Positions 23,491-32,187 of a stretch of DNA of 64,000 nucleotides are shown in pieces. The notes under the pieces were generated by a model. That model saw only the letters and a list, made by a program, of their open reading frames with translations. It was not told the origin of the DNA and did no database searches. Source of the stretch: CALODP01 sp942492055 (GTDB lineage: Bacteria > Bacteroidota > Ignavibacteria > Ignavibacteriales > Melioribacteraceae); the NCBI GenBank assembly GCA_942492055.1, contig CALODP010000002.1, positions 248,001-312,000 on the forward strand. The letters are read 5' to 3'. Numbering within the stretch: position 1 is the stretch's first letter; every line of letters begins with the position of its first letter. The position numbers were made by a program, and so were the translations under genes.

Positions 23491-26400
23491 ATGGGAGAAT
23501 TTGTTCATCTTCATAATCATTCGCATTACAGTTTGCAAGATGCTGCCTGTACAATAGAGCAGTTGGTTAACGCCGCTGTTGAAAAAGGGCAAAAGGCATT
23601 GGCATTAACCGATCACGGTGTAATGCATGGTTGCGGAGAGTTTTATAAAAAAGCGAAAAAAGCCGGAATCAAACCGATTCTCGGAACCGAAGCATATATT
23701 GTTCAGGAAGGAAGTCGATTCGATAAAGGAGGACAAGGACGAAAAAGAAGCGGTAACTATAATCATATAGTATTACTTGCCAAAAACACTACAGGTTATC
23801 ATAATCTTGTGAAGCTTTCTTCTATCGGATACCTGGAGGGGTTTTATTACAAGCCTCGTATCGATATGGAAGTTTTGGAAAAGTATAAAGACGGGATAGT
23901 CTGTACTTCCGCTTGCTTGGCCGGTCCGGTTTCCGCGCAATTGGTAAATGGCAACTACGAAAAGGCAAAAGAGATAGCGATCCGTTACAAAGAATTATTC
24001 GGGGACGATTTCTATCTTGAAATACAAGATCACGGTTTGGAAAAAGATCAGGCTGTGTTGCAAGGTGTTCCTAAGCTGGCTAAAGAATTGGGGATCAAGA
24101 TCGTAGCTACTAACGATATTCATTATATCGAAAGAGATCATGCGCTTGCTCATAATATTTTATTGCTTCTCGGAGATAAATCGGGTAAAGCCGATTATCG
24201 CGAATTAAGATACAAAACCGATCAGGTCTATTTTAAATCGACCGAAGAGATGATTGAGCTTTTTAAGGATTATCCCGGCGCTATTGAGAATACCGTTGAG
24301 ATTGCCGAGAAATGTAATTTCGATTTTGAGTTCAGTGGATTTCACACTCCTTTGTTTCCAATTCCGGAAGATTCCAAAGCAAAAAATCTTGATGAGTATT
24401 TTGAGCTTTTGGCCGTGGAAGGTCTGCACGAAAGATTCGATGTAATCACTCCCGAAATTCAGGAACGCTTTGATTACGAAATCGGTGTGATCAAACAAAT
24501 GGGGTACTCGGGATATTTTCTGATTGTGCATGATTTTATTAACGCTTCAAAAGATCGTGGAATTCCTGTAGGGCCTGGGCGAGGTAGTGCTGCCGGTAGT
24601 TTGGTGGCTTATGCTCTAAGTATCACTAATGTTGACCCGTTGGAATACGATCTTCTTTTCGAAAGATTTTTGAATCCCGAAAGAAAGTCGATGCCTGATA
24701 TCGACGTCGACTTTGCCGATGACCAGCGAGGCGACGCAATTGAATATACAAAACAACGATACGGTTACGATTCCGTATGTCAGATTATTACATATAACCG
24801 ACTCTCATCTAAAGCGGTATTGAAAGATGTGGCGAGAGTTTTGAAGATCCCTATTGCTACTGTAAATAATATTACCAAGTGGATCCCTTCAAAATTCGGT
24901 AAAGTTTTTTCGATTGAGCAATCTCTCGAAGAAGTTGCCGAACTTAAATGGGTTAAAGAATCTACCGATCCGCAGATTCAGGATTTGATCAAGTACGGTA
25001 AGATTCTCGAAGGGATGAATCGTAACGCGTCCAAGCATGCGGCCGGAGTCGTTATAACTCCCGGATCAGTAAGTGATTTTGTTCCCCTTGCCCGTGCCGG
25101 AGCAGAAGGAGATATCGTTACTCAGTACAACATGAAAGAGCTTGATACTCAGGGTATTCTGAAGATGGACTTTTTGGGGCTTAGAACTCTATCCATCATT
25201 AGAGACGCTCTGAAGCTCATTAAGAAAAACAGAGGTATTGAGTTCTCTTCCGATGATATTCCGCTCGATGATCAGAAAACTTTCGATATGATTTCAAAGG
25301 GACAAACAAGTGGAGTGTTCCAGTTTGAATCCGGCCCAATGCGAGAGTATCTCAAAATGTTGGCTCCTCGCAGTATAAAAGATATTTCGGCGATGAACGC
25401 CCTTTATCGTCCCGGCCCGATGGAATTTATCGAAGACTTTATCGAGATGCGTCATGGTCGTAAAGAGATTACATATTTACATCCTTTACTCGAACCGATC
25501 CTGAAAGAGACTTACGGTATTATCGTTTACCAAGAGCAGGTAATTCAGATCGCCAATAAAATTGCCGGTATGACCTTAGCTGAAGCGGATATTCTCCGTA
25601 GAGCGATGGGTAAAAAAGACAAAGCCGCAATGGTAGAGCAGCAGAAGAAGTTCGTTGATGGCGCTGTTGCTAATAAGGTCGAGAAGAAGATAGCCGAAAA
25701 CATCTTCGTGGTGATAGATAAATTTGCGAACTACGGGTTCAACAAAAGTCATGCGGTTGCCTATAGTTTGGTAGCTTATCATACTGCCTATTTGAAAGCT
25801 AATTATCTGCCTGAGTTTTTGGCAGCAAACTTAACGAATGAGTTTAACAATACCGAGAAGGTAACTTCTTTCTTAGATGATTGTAGAAAGCTTAAGGTTC
25901 CTGTAAGACCTCCTACGGTTAACAGGCCGGCAGTATATTTCGACGTAGACGGCGATACGGTAATATTTGGTATGTGCGCTATAAAGAATGTCGGTATAAA
26001 CGCGATAGAAGAATTGGCCAGAAAGAGAAAAGAACTCGGACGCGATTTTACTTCGATCTACGATTTATGTATGAATATAGATACTCGTACTGTTAATAAA
26101 AGAGTGCTCGAAGGATTGGTTAAGGCCGGAGCCCTTGATGAGCTTAGTGGCTCAAGAGCTCAAAACTTTTTGGCCATTGAAGAAGCTCTCTCTTTCGGAG
26201 CAAAAGCGCAGAACGCAAAGAACTCTCAGATGGATAGCCTCTTCGGAGAGATCGCCGAAGAAATGGAAATACCGGAACCGGAATTACCTGATGTTCAGCC
26301 TTGGAACGTGAAAGAAAAACTGGCTAAGGAAAGAGAAGTGTTAGGCTTCTATCTCTCAGATCATCCTCTTAGGAAGTTCGAAAGAGAATATAAATCTTTT

Positions 26401-26934
26401 GCCTCGGTGCATCTCGGTGAACCTGCGACTTACGAAGGAAAAGATTATGTGGTTGCCGCGGCGGTTGTTACCGATATTCGCACTAAGCTTGATAAATCGG
26501 GTAACCAAATGGCTTTCTTTAAGATCGATGATTTTACCGGATCTTGCGAAGGAATTATGTTCTCCAAAATATATTCCGAGTTCGGAGCTTGTATGGAACC
26601 GGAAGGAACCGTGCTCGTAAAAGGACGATTGGAAAATAGTGGTGATATGATTAAGATTCACGCGGAGGAAGCCTACCCACTGGATGAAGTAAAATACAAA
26701 ATGACTAACAAGATTTTATTGTATGCCACTGATCAGAAACATGACGCAGAGACAATAAAAAAACTAAAAAACATAATGGATAATTATTCCGGAGATATTC
26801 CCGTCTTCATGTGTGTCAAGGATAATGGGAATATCAGAGAATTCTACCTAAGTTACAAAGTGGAAATCTGCGACGGCTTAATTAATGACTTAACGGATCT
26901 CTTGGGTGAAAACGGATTCAAATATATTCCGTAA
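23491..26934 (+). CDS. dnaE: DNA polymerase III subunit alpha
   Basis: The replicative polymerase (DnaE type). The 1147-residue protein begins with the PHP domain (FVHLHNHSHYSLQDAA, residues 4-19, then ALALTDHGVMHG). It continues into the C-family polymerase core with GPGRGSAAGSLVAY (about 361-374) and the catalytic PDIDVDF (402-408, D403/D405). Further on are NRNASKHAAGVVI, QFESGPMREYL, MNALYRPGPME and the fingers. NKSHAVAYSLVAYHTAYLKANY precedes the helix-hairpin-helix region, and a C-terminal OB fold lies around 985-1070. The PHP metal ligands look largely retained, so intrinsic proofreading is conceivable. Length and order are normal for DnaE1; no separate exonuclease is seen nearby. Confidence 0.98.
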   Translation: MGEFVHLHNHSHYSLQDAACTIEQLVNAAVEKGQKALALTDHGVMHGCGEFYKKAKKAGIKPILGTEAYIVQEGSRFDKGGQGRKRSGNYNHIVLLAKNTTGYHNLVKLSSIGYLEGFYYKPRIDMEVLEKYKDGIVCTSACLAGPVSAQLVNGNYEKAKEIAIRYKELFGDDFYLEIQDHGLEKDQAVLQGVPKLAKELGIKIVATNDIHYIERDHALAHNILLLLGDKSGKADYRELRYKTDQVYFKSTEEMIELFKDYPGAIENTVEIAEKCNFDFEFSGFHTPLFPIPEDSKAKNLDEYFELLAVEGLHERFDVITPEIQERFDYEIGVIKQMGYSGYFLIVHDFINASKDRGIPVGPGRGSAAGSLVAYALSITNVDPLEYDLLFERFLNPERKSMPDIDVDFADDQRGDAIEYTKQRYGYDSVCQIITYNRLSSKAVLKDVARVLKIPIATVNNITKWIPSKFGKVFSIEQSLEEVAELKWVKESTDPQIQDLIKYGKILEGMNRNASKHAAGVVITPGSVSDFVPLARAGAEGDIVTQYNMKELDTQGILKMDFLGLRTLSIIRDALKLIKKNRGIEFSSDDIPLDDQKTFDMISKGQTSGVFQFESGPMREYLKMLAPRSIKDISAMNALYRPGPMEFIEDFIEMRHGRKEITYLHPLLEPILKETYGIIVYQEQVIQIANKIAGMTLAEADILRRAMGKKDKAAMVEQQKKFVDGAVANKVEKKIAENIFVVIDKFANYGFNKSHAVAYSLVAYHTAYLKANYLPEFLAANLTNEFNNTEKVTSFLDDCRKLKVPVRPPTVNRPAVYFDVDGDTVIFGMCAIKNVGINAIEELARKRKELGRDFTSIYDLCMNIDTRTVNKRVLEGLVKAGALDELSGSRAQNFLAIEEALSFGAKAQNAKNSQMDSLFGEIAEEMEIPEPELPDVQPWNVKEKLAKEREVLGFYLSDHPLRKFEREYKSFASVHLGEPATYEGKDYVVAAAVVTDIRTKLDKSGNQMAFFKIDDFTGSCEGIMFSKIYSEFGACMEPEGTVLVKGRLENSGDMIKIHAEEAYPLDEVKYKMTNKILLYATDQKHDAETIKKLKNIMDNYSGDIPVFMCVKDNGNIREFYLSYKVEICDGLINDLTDLLGENGFKYIP

Positions 26935-27009
26935 AAAGTTGATTTGATTTACCAGATCAGTTTTCTTAAGTTTGATCCAATATTTTAAAACTATTAGGGA
27001 AAAGATATT

Positions 27010-27837
27010 ATGGCAAAGAAATGGGCTTTGGTATTAGGCGCTTCAAGTGGATTTGGTGGCGCATGTGCTGTTAAGTTAGCCGAGGATGGATTTAATATTA
27101 TAGGAATTCATCTTGATAGAAAAGTTACAATGCCGAATGTTGATAAAATTATCAAGAAAATAAAGAAGACAGGTCAGCAAGCGATATTCTTTAATATCAA
27201 CGCAGCTGATCAGATAAAAAGAAACGATGTTCTTGACGAACTTCAGGAAATGAACGACGCTTCCAAAGAAGAAAATAAAATTAATGTTCTAATTCACTCA
27301 TTGGCTTTTGGTTCCCTTAAACCCTTTATCGGAAAAAACCAAAGTGAAATCACTACTCCGGCTCAATTGAACATGACATTGGATGTTATGGCTAACAGCC
27401 TTGTTTACTGGACTCAAGGTTTGGTGCTCAGAGATATGTTGGCCGAAGGAGCAAGAATATTCGCTCTTACTAGTGCAGGTTCTACTAATGTTATTCCTAG
27501 CTACGGGGCTGTCTCTGCGGCCAAAGCAGCTTTGGAATCTCATATCAGACAACTCGCTGTTGAGCTCGGATCTATGAAAGTTACTGCTAACGCTATTATG
27601 GCCGGCGTAACCGATACTCCTGCTTTAAGAAAAATTCCGGGAAATGTCGAAATGCTAGAAGCAGCTACTATGAAAAATCCCGGCGGAAGATTAACTACTC
27701 CCGAGGATGTTGCTCAGGCAATCTCTTTATTATGCGACGATAGGGCTTATTGGATATCAGGAAATACTATTGGTGTTGATGGTGCGGAATATGTGACAGA
27801 TTATACCGGAAAGAAAGTCTGTAATCCAATCAAATAA
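27010..27837 (+). CDS. Enoyl-ACP reductase-like short-chain dehydrogenase
   Basis: An SDR-fold oxidoreductase of 275 residues that probably reduces trans-2-enoyl-ACP in fatty-acid elongation. The coenzyme loop is LGASSGFGGACAVKLAEDG (about 9-27). IHSLAFG (95-101) matches the 'HS.Af' segment of FabI/FabL. The catalytic pair is Y165 and K172, i.e. Tyr-x6-Lys, which distinguishes enoyl-ACP reductases from ordinary SDRs (Tyr-x3-Lys). A long insertion around 60-92 separates it from canonical FabI, so it may be nearer to FabL or a related group. It sits beside an acyl-CoA dehydrogenase gene. Function as enoyl-ACP reductase is well supported by motif; the exact subfamily is not. Confidence 0.75.
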   Translation: MAKKWALVLGASSGFGGACAVKLAEDGFNIIGIHLDRKVTMPNVDKIIKKIKKTGQQAIFFNINAADQIKRNDVLDELQEMNDASKEENKINVLIHSLAFGSLKPFIGKNQSEITTPAQLNMTLDVMANSLVYWTQGLVLRDMLAEGARIFALTSAGSTNVIPSYGAVSAAKAALESHIRQLAVELGSMKVTANAIMAGVTDTPALRKIPGNVEMLEAATMKNPGGRLTTPEDVAQAISLLCDDRAYWISGNTIGVDGAEYVTDYTGKKVCNPIK

Positions 27838-27854
27838 ATCCGGGGAAAAATCCC

Positions 27855-28997
27855 ATGTTCGAATTTAATTTTACCGAAGAACAAAATATGCTTCGCGATA
27901 TGGTTCGCGATTTTACTAACAATGAAATCAAACCGATCGCTTCTAAGATTGATGAAGAGGAAAAAATTCCTCGTGACTTAATTAACAAACTTGCCGAATT
28001 AGGTATTCTCGGCGTCGCCTTTCCCGAAGAATATGGCGGCGGAGGTTTTGGCGAGGTTGGATATTGTATCACTCAGGAAGAAATAGCCCGTGGATGTATG
28101 TCTACCGCTACCTTTATCGGTGCGCATCAATCCATTGGTACTAATTCTATTTTTCTTGGTGGAACAGAGGAACAAAAAAAGAAATATATTCCTTTGTTGG
28201 CTTCCGGAGAAAAAATCGGAGCGTATTGCTTAACTGAGGCGCAAGCCGGATCGGATGCTTTTAATCTTAAAACACGTGCCGATAGAAACGAAAACGGATG
28301 GGTGATTAATGGTGAAAAGCTCTGGATCACAAACGGAGGAATTGCAGATATCGTTTCTTTGTTTGCCCGTACCCAAAAAGGTATTACCGCTTTTATAGTG
28401 GAAACAGATACCGAGGGCTTTAGTGCCGGTCCCCCTGAAAAGAAAATGGGAATTAAAGGAAGCACTACAAATCCGTTGACTTTTGAAAATGTTCATATTC
28501 CCGCAGAAAATCTTTTGGGAACCGATGGACGCGGATTTTTGTTGGCTATGAAAGTTCTTAACGCCGGAAGACTCGGCCTCGGTGCCGCCTGCTTAGGCGC
28601 GGCTAAAGAGTTGTTGGAACTTTCGGTTAAGTATTCTAAAGAAAGAAAGCAGTTCGAACAGCAGATTAGCAAATTCCAAGCGGTTCAATTTATGCTTGCG
28701 GAAATGACAACCATGATCTACAACATGGAATCGATTGTCTATCGTACCGCGGTTGACTATGATCTCGGAAAAGATATTTCCCGTCAAGCCGCGATGGTTA
28801 AATACTATTGTTCCGATTCGTTGGACAAAATTGCCGATCTTGCTGTCCAAGTTCACGGAGGCATGGGATATTCCAAAGAATTACCGATTGAAAGATTCTA
28901 TCGGGACGCAAGAATTAACAAAATTTTCGAAGGGACTAACGAAATCCAAAAAGGAATCATTGCCCGAGAAATTATTAAAAAGAATGGAAAAGTTTGA
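27855..28997 (+). CDS. Acyl-CoA dehydrogenase
   Basis: An FAD flavoprotein that introduces the alpha-beta double bond into acyl-CoA and hands electrons to ETF. The 380-residue product has the normal family length. It has the FAD/substrate segment YCLTEAQAGSDA, WITNGG, KMGIKGSTTNPL, the arginine-rich RKQFEQQISKFQAVQFMLAEM stretch (ERKQF then FQAVQF) and the C-terminal QVHGGMGYSKELPIERFYRD. The catalytic base is E359 in IFEGTNEIQ, the position used in short- and medium-chain enzymes. It lies 17 bases after the enoyl-reductase-like gene and 25 bases before trxA, probably one transcript. Confidence 0.94.
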   Translation: MFEFNFTEEQNMLRDMVRDFTNNEIKPIASKIDEEEKIPRDLINKLAELGILGVAFPEEYGGGGFGEVGYCITQEEIARGCMSTATFIGAHQSIGTNSIFLGGTEEQKKKYIPLLASGEKIGAYCLTEAQAGSDAFNLKTRADRNENGWVINGEKLWITNGGIADIVSLFARTQKGITAFIVETDTEGFSAGPPEKKMGIKGSTTNPLTFENVHIPAENLLGTDGRGFLLAMKVLNAGRLGLGAACLGAAKELLELSVKYSKERKQFEQQISKFQAVQFMLAEMTTMIYNMESIVYRTAVDYDLGKDISRQAAMVKYYCSDSLDKIADLAVQVHGGMGYSKELPIERFYRDARINKIFEGTNEIQKGIIAREIIKKNGKV

Positions 28998-29022
28998 CCA
29001 ATAAACATGAAAGGAAAAAACA

Positions 29023-29343
29023 ATGAAACCTTTTGAATTTACAGATGACAATTTCGACGCCGAAGCTCTTAAAGCTGATACTCCGGTCTTAGTCGATTTT
29101 TGGGCAACTTGGTGTGGCCCTTGTCGCCAGATCGCTCCGATCGTCGAAGAACTCGCTGCCGATTACGACGGTAAAGTTAAAATCGGTAAACTTGATGTCG
29201 ACTCTAATCAACAAACCGCTATTAAATATGGCGTCCGTAGCATCCCTACTGTTTTGCTAATTAAAAACGGGGAAGTGAAAGAAACCATCATCGGCGCTGT
29301 TGCAAAAGCCACATTCGTAGAAAAAATAGACGCGTTAATCTAA
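29023..29343 (+). CDS. trxA: Thioredoxin
   Basis: A small cytosolic disulfide reductase that keeps protein thiols reduced. The 106-residue product carries the WCGPC active site (W30-C34) in VDFWATWCGPCRQIAP, the conserved LDVDSN segment and cis-Pro in VRSIPTVLLIKNGE. Sequence, size and spacing are textbook TrxA. AAAGGAAAAAACA precedes the ATG. A clear terminator follows, ending the enoyl reductase-acyl-CoA dehydrogenase-thioredoxin unit. Confidence 0.96.
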   Translation: MKPFEFTDDNFDAEALKADTPVLVDFWATWCGPCRQIAPIVEELAADYDGKVKIGKLDVDSNQQTAIKYGVRSIPTVLLIKNGEVKETIIGAVAKATFVEKIDALI

Positions 29344-29362
29344 ACGCTTTTAAGATATTTCC

Positions 29363-29399
29363 GAGGCTGTTCTCCATTACGAACAGCCTCTTTTCTTTT
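29363..29399 (+). terminator. Terminator after trxA
   Basis: GAGGCTGTTC (29363-29372) and GAACAGCCTC (29381-29390) are perfect 10-base inverted arms with an eight-base loop, followed by TTTTCTTTT. A textbook Rho-independent terminator. Confidence 0.9.
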
Positions 29400-29433
29400 C
29401 ACAAACTTTAGCCTACAAAACAATCCTCGCTCT

Positions 29434-29835
29434 TTGATTAAATGTAATTTCATTTTGCGCGACTGTCACCTCTCTTTGAACGAGTGTAACTTCACTTTGA
29501 ACGACTGTCACTTCGTTTTGAACGAGTGTAACTTCTCATTGCATGACTGCCACTTCGTTTTGAACGAGTGTAACTAGACTTTGTACGACCGTCACCTCTC
29601 TTTGAACGAATGTAACTTCTCATTGCACGGCTGTCACCTCGCATTGAATGAGTGCGACTTCTCATTGAACGATTGTCACCACCCTTTGAACGAATGTAAC
29701 TTCTCATTGAACGATTGTTACCTCGCATTGAATGAGTGCAACTTCCCTTTGAACGATTGTCACCACCCTTTGAACGAATGTAACTTCTCATTGAACGATT
29801 GTCACCTCGCTTTGATCGAGTGTAACTTAGCATTG
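29434..29835. repeat. 21-bp imperfect tandem repeat array, left part
   Basis: Nineteen consecutive 21-base units run from 29434 to 29832, with no length change, each beginning TTG. Two unit types alternate strictly: type A like TTGAACGARTGTAACTTCTCA and type B like TTGAACGAYTGTCACCNCNCT, giving a 42-base higher-order period. Because 21 is a multiple of three, several frames stay open; the plus frame would read LNECNFS and LNDCHxx heptapeptides. It is broken by a TAG at 29575 and lacks a start codon. The array continues after the IS element (31144 onward), so it was one array before the insertion. Confidence 0.9.
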
Positions 29836-31143
29836 GGCACTGTTCAAAGAAGTGTGTCAGTTCATTATGGTTTCATGATTCTGTCTTCAAATATAATAAA
29901 TAGTTGATTATATATAAGCCCCCACTCCGCTATAGGTCTAGTTCCCAAATTATTCATGTTATTGTAGGCCAAATAAAGGAGTTTGTATAGAGCCATATCG
30001 CTAGCAAAAACTCTCTTTGTTTTAGTTATTTTTCTTAATTGGCTGTTAAAGCTCTCAATAATATTCGTAGTATACATTACCTTTCTTATTTCTTTGGGGT
30101 AATCGAAAAAGTTTGTAAGTCTTTCCCAGTTATTCAACCATCCGTTAACCATAGCCGGATATTTCTTAGCCCACTTCAGATCAAGGTCATTCAGAGCTTT
30201 TGCGGCTGTATCTTTCTTGTGAGCTTGATATATTAACTTAAGGTCAGTGGCTACTTCCTTTTTGTCTTTGTAAGCCACCTTTCTAAGTGAATTGCGTATT
30301 TGATGTACTACGCATAGTTGAACCTTAGTTTCGGGGAAAGTAGCTTCTATTGCCTCTGCAAACCCTTTTAAGTTATCAATGCAAGCTATGAAGACATCCC
30401 TTACGCCTCTTTGTTTAAGATCGTTCAATACTTTCAACCAATAGCCGGATCCTTCTTGTTCTCCGACATATAGTCCCAACAAATCCTTTATCCCTTCTCT
30501 ATTTACTCCTATTACGCAGTAGACGGCCTTTAAGACTATTCTTTTGTTCTCTCTTACTTTGTAATGCAAGGCATCCAGCCAGATGAACGGATATACGCTT
30601 TCCAGCTCTCTATTTTGCCATAACTCTACTTCCTCTACTATTTTATCGGTTATGCCGGTTATCGTTGCCGGAGATACCTTTATGCCGTAGAGTTCTTCCA
30701 TGTGACTCCGGATATCAGTATAGCTCATTCCCTTTGAATAGAGACTAATTATTTTATTATCTAAGGTATTTCCTAAGGTGGTTTCTCGCTTGGGTAAGAT
30801 TACCGGTTGGAAACTTGAATCCCTATCACGGGGAGTGACTACATCTATATTTCCGAAGGAGGTTTTCACTTGTTTGGTTTTCTTCCCGTTCTTTCTGTTC
30901 GAGCTAATCTGTTCTTTTAAATGACCTTCTAATTCCCCTTCAAGACTTGTTTCCAACAGATGTTTTAACATAGGGGCGAATATCCCTTCTTTTCCTTCTA
31001 AAGGGACGCCTTGAAGTAATTGTTCTTTTGCTTCTTTCGAGAAGGTGATCCAATCGAATTCTTTTTTGATTTCTGCCATTGTGTGTCCTTTTTTCATTCC
31101 CTAATCTATTATTTTTTTCTGACACACTTTAATGAACAGAGCC
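29836..31143 (-). mobile_element. IS256-family insertion sequence, complete
   Basis: The element is 1308 bp. Its ends are 25-base imperfect inverted repeats: left GGCACTGTTC...GTGTGTCAG (29836-29860) and right CTGACACAC...GAACAGAGCC (31119-31143), about 21 of 25 matching. The octamer TAGCATTG flanks it on both sides (29828-29835 and 31144-31151), an 8-base target duplication as expected for IS256/Mutator-type elements. It encodes one intact transposase. Size, ends, duplication and transposase all agree, and the near-perfect state suggests a fairly recent insertion. Confidence 0.95.
29865..31079 (-). CDS. IS256-family (Mutator-type) transposase
   Basis: A DDE transposase that cuts and pastes its own element. 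From the ATG at 31079 it is 404 residues; AAAGGA lies just upstream and supports this start, though a further in-frame ATG at 31097 would add six residues. Numbered from the longer form, the catalytic triad is D175 (WLDALHYKV), D241 (ACIDNLKGF) and E348 (NIIESFNSQLRK), with the family's CVVHQIRNSLR between the second Asp and the Glu. Length is normal and no frameshift or stop is seen, so it is probably active. It is transcribed leftward inside its own inverted repeats. Confidence 0.95.
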   Translation of the reverse strand: MAEIKKEFDWITFSKEAKEQLLQGVPLEGKEGIFAPMLKHLLETSLEGELEGHLKEQISSNRKNGKKTKQVKTSFGNIDVVTPRDRDSSFQPVILPKRETTLGNTLDNKIISLYSKGMSYTDIRSHMEELYGIKVSPATITGITDKIVEEVELWQNRELESVYPFIWLDALHYKVRENKRIVLKAVYCVIGVNREGIKDLLGLYVGEQEGSGYWLKVLNDLKQRGVRDVFIACIDNLKGFAEAIEATFPETKVQLCVVHQIRNSLRKVAYKDKKEVATDLKLIYQAHKKDTAAKALNDLDLKWAKKYPAMVNGWLNNWERLTNFFDYPKEIRKVMYTTNIIESFNSQLRKITKTKRVFASDMALYKLLYLAYNNMNNLGTRPIAEWGLIYNQLFIIFEDRIMKP

Positions 31144-31253
31144 TAGCATTGTACGACAGCCACCACCCTTTGATCAAGTGTAACTTCGCTTTGATCGAAT
31201 GCTCTTCTGCTCTTCACGAACATCCCGACGCTTTGGTAGAACGTAACTTTGCT
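31144..31253. repeat. 21-bp tandem repeat array, right part (after the IS)
   Basis: After the duplicated octamer the array resumes in phase: units begin at 31149, 31170, 31191, 31212 and 31233. The first two keep the B/A alternation (TTGTACGACAGCCACCACC.., TTGATCAAGTGTAACTTCGCT); the last three decay increasingly. Joining 29832 to 31149 restores an uninterrupted array of about 24 units, showing the IS landed inside it. Confidence 0.85.
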
Positions 31254-31289
31254 TGGAATTCGATTGATTATTCTAGTCTCTTTATCTAA

Positions 31290-32160
31290 AAAATATTATT
31301 GAGTTAGCGAATAGCAGGGATAACCATAGCATTTGGGGTGTGGATTGTTTCTCAAGTAAAGTATTATTTCTTTATCAATAATTTTTGAGATTAGATTGCA
31401 GATTTCTATTAATTGAAAATAAAAAATATTTTATATCCGAGGAAATTACCATGGCTCAAAAAGAAAATAGTGAAGGGGCATTGAACGTAGTAAGTTCTCA
31501 AAAAAAATTACCCATGATTCATCTGAGTAGCGTTCAGGTGGCGATCTAAGGATTTCTACTACAATTCAAGGTAATAGAGTAATGAATCATCAATTATCCG
31601 AAGTAAGTTCGGAAAGATTTTTCTATCACTTTTCAAAAGTGATATATGGAAAAAATTCTTGTTCTACTAATTCACAGAAATGTAATTGAAAAACTGTATA
31701 GAATGTAAAAGGGTAATTAACATCTTCTCTTTTGAGCTGAAAAAAAATAAAAAAAATAATACTAAAGGGGTTTATTCAAAATAGTGAATAAAATAATTCA
31801 TTTAAAAGAAGAAAAACTCGGGAAACCCCTTTCATTATTGATTAAAATGGAAATTAGTATTATTTTTACGCACCAAAATAGGGGGGGCTCTATACACTTC
31901 TTCAACGGTGATATTACCACGCTACCAATATCACCCCTTGACAAAGTAGTATGGTAATATTATTTTCAGACAAAAATTAAATCGAAAACGCATTACACCC
32001 AAAGGGTGCACGTTCTTTGATTTGATGCTTGACTAATAATAGTTTATATAGTATTTTGATTTTGCTTTACATCATAAAAAAATATTTATCAACAAACTCG
32101 GTTGATTAGACGTTTGAAATCCCAGAAAGTTCCATGCATAATTAATTCACTACAACTAAC
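31290..32160. other. Non-coding region rich in inverted repeats, upstream of the T9SS cargo gene
   Basis: About 0.9 kb without a convincing gene. Inverted repeats seen: a 21-base palindrome TATCACTTTT-C-AAAAGTGATA (31624-31644); AAAGGGGTTT (31764-31773) with AAACCCCTTT (31823-31832), enclosing a smaller hairpin TTATTCA-AAATAG-TGAATAA (31772-31791); GGTGATATT (31907-31915) with AATATCACC (31927-31935); and CACCC-AAA-GGGTG (31996-32008). A possible 32-codon ORF is listed separately. The last 200 bases probably hold the promoter and leader of the gene at 32188. No known riboswitch or small RNA is recognised. Confidence 0.5.
31451..31549 (+). CDS. Possible 32-residue small ORF or gene remnant
   Basis: Too short to be sure. 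An ATG at 31451 is preceded by GAGGA with seven bases spacing, a good ribosome binding site by the standard of this window, and reads MAQKENSEGALNVVSS... to a TAA at 31547. From 31531 to 31689 an adjacent frame (+2 relative) stays open for some 52 codons (..GGDLRISTTIQGN..). The two could be halves of one decayed gene separated by a frameshift, or the first could be a genuine small peptide. No family is recognised and there is no obvious partner gene. Confidence 0.3.
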   Translation: MAQKENSEGALNVVSSQKKLPMIHLSSVQVAI

Positions 32161-32187
32161 TATCTTAACAACTAAAATGGAGTAGCT

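Noticed and set aside
29492..29907. Open frames on both strands through the 21-bp array (113 and 108 codons)
   Set aside because: They exist because the unit length is a multiple of three. The plus frame is interrupted by a TAG at 29575 and lacks an upstream start; the minus frame's ATG falls in the IS target duplication. Neither is supported as a gene.
29434..31253. CRISPR array
   Set aside because: The 21-base units are contiguous with no unique spacers, units diverge from one another, and no cas gene is present.
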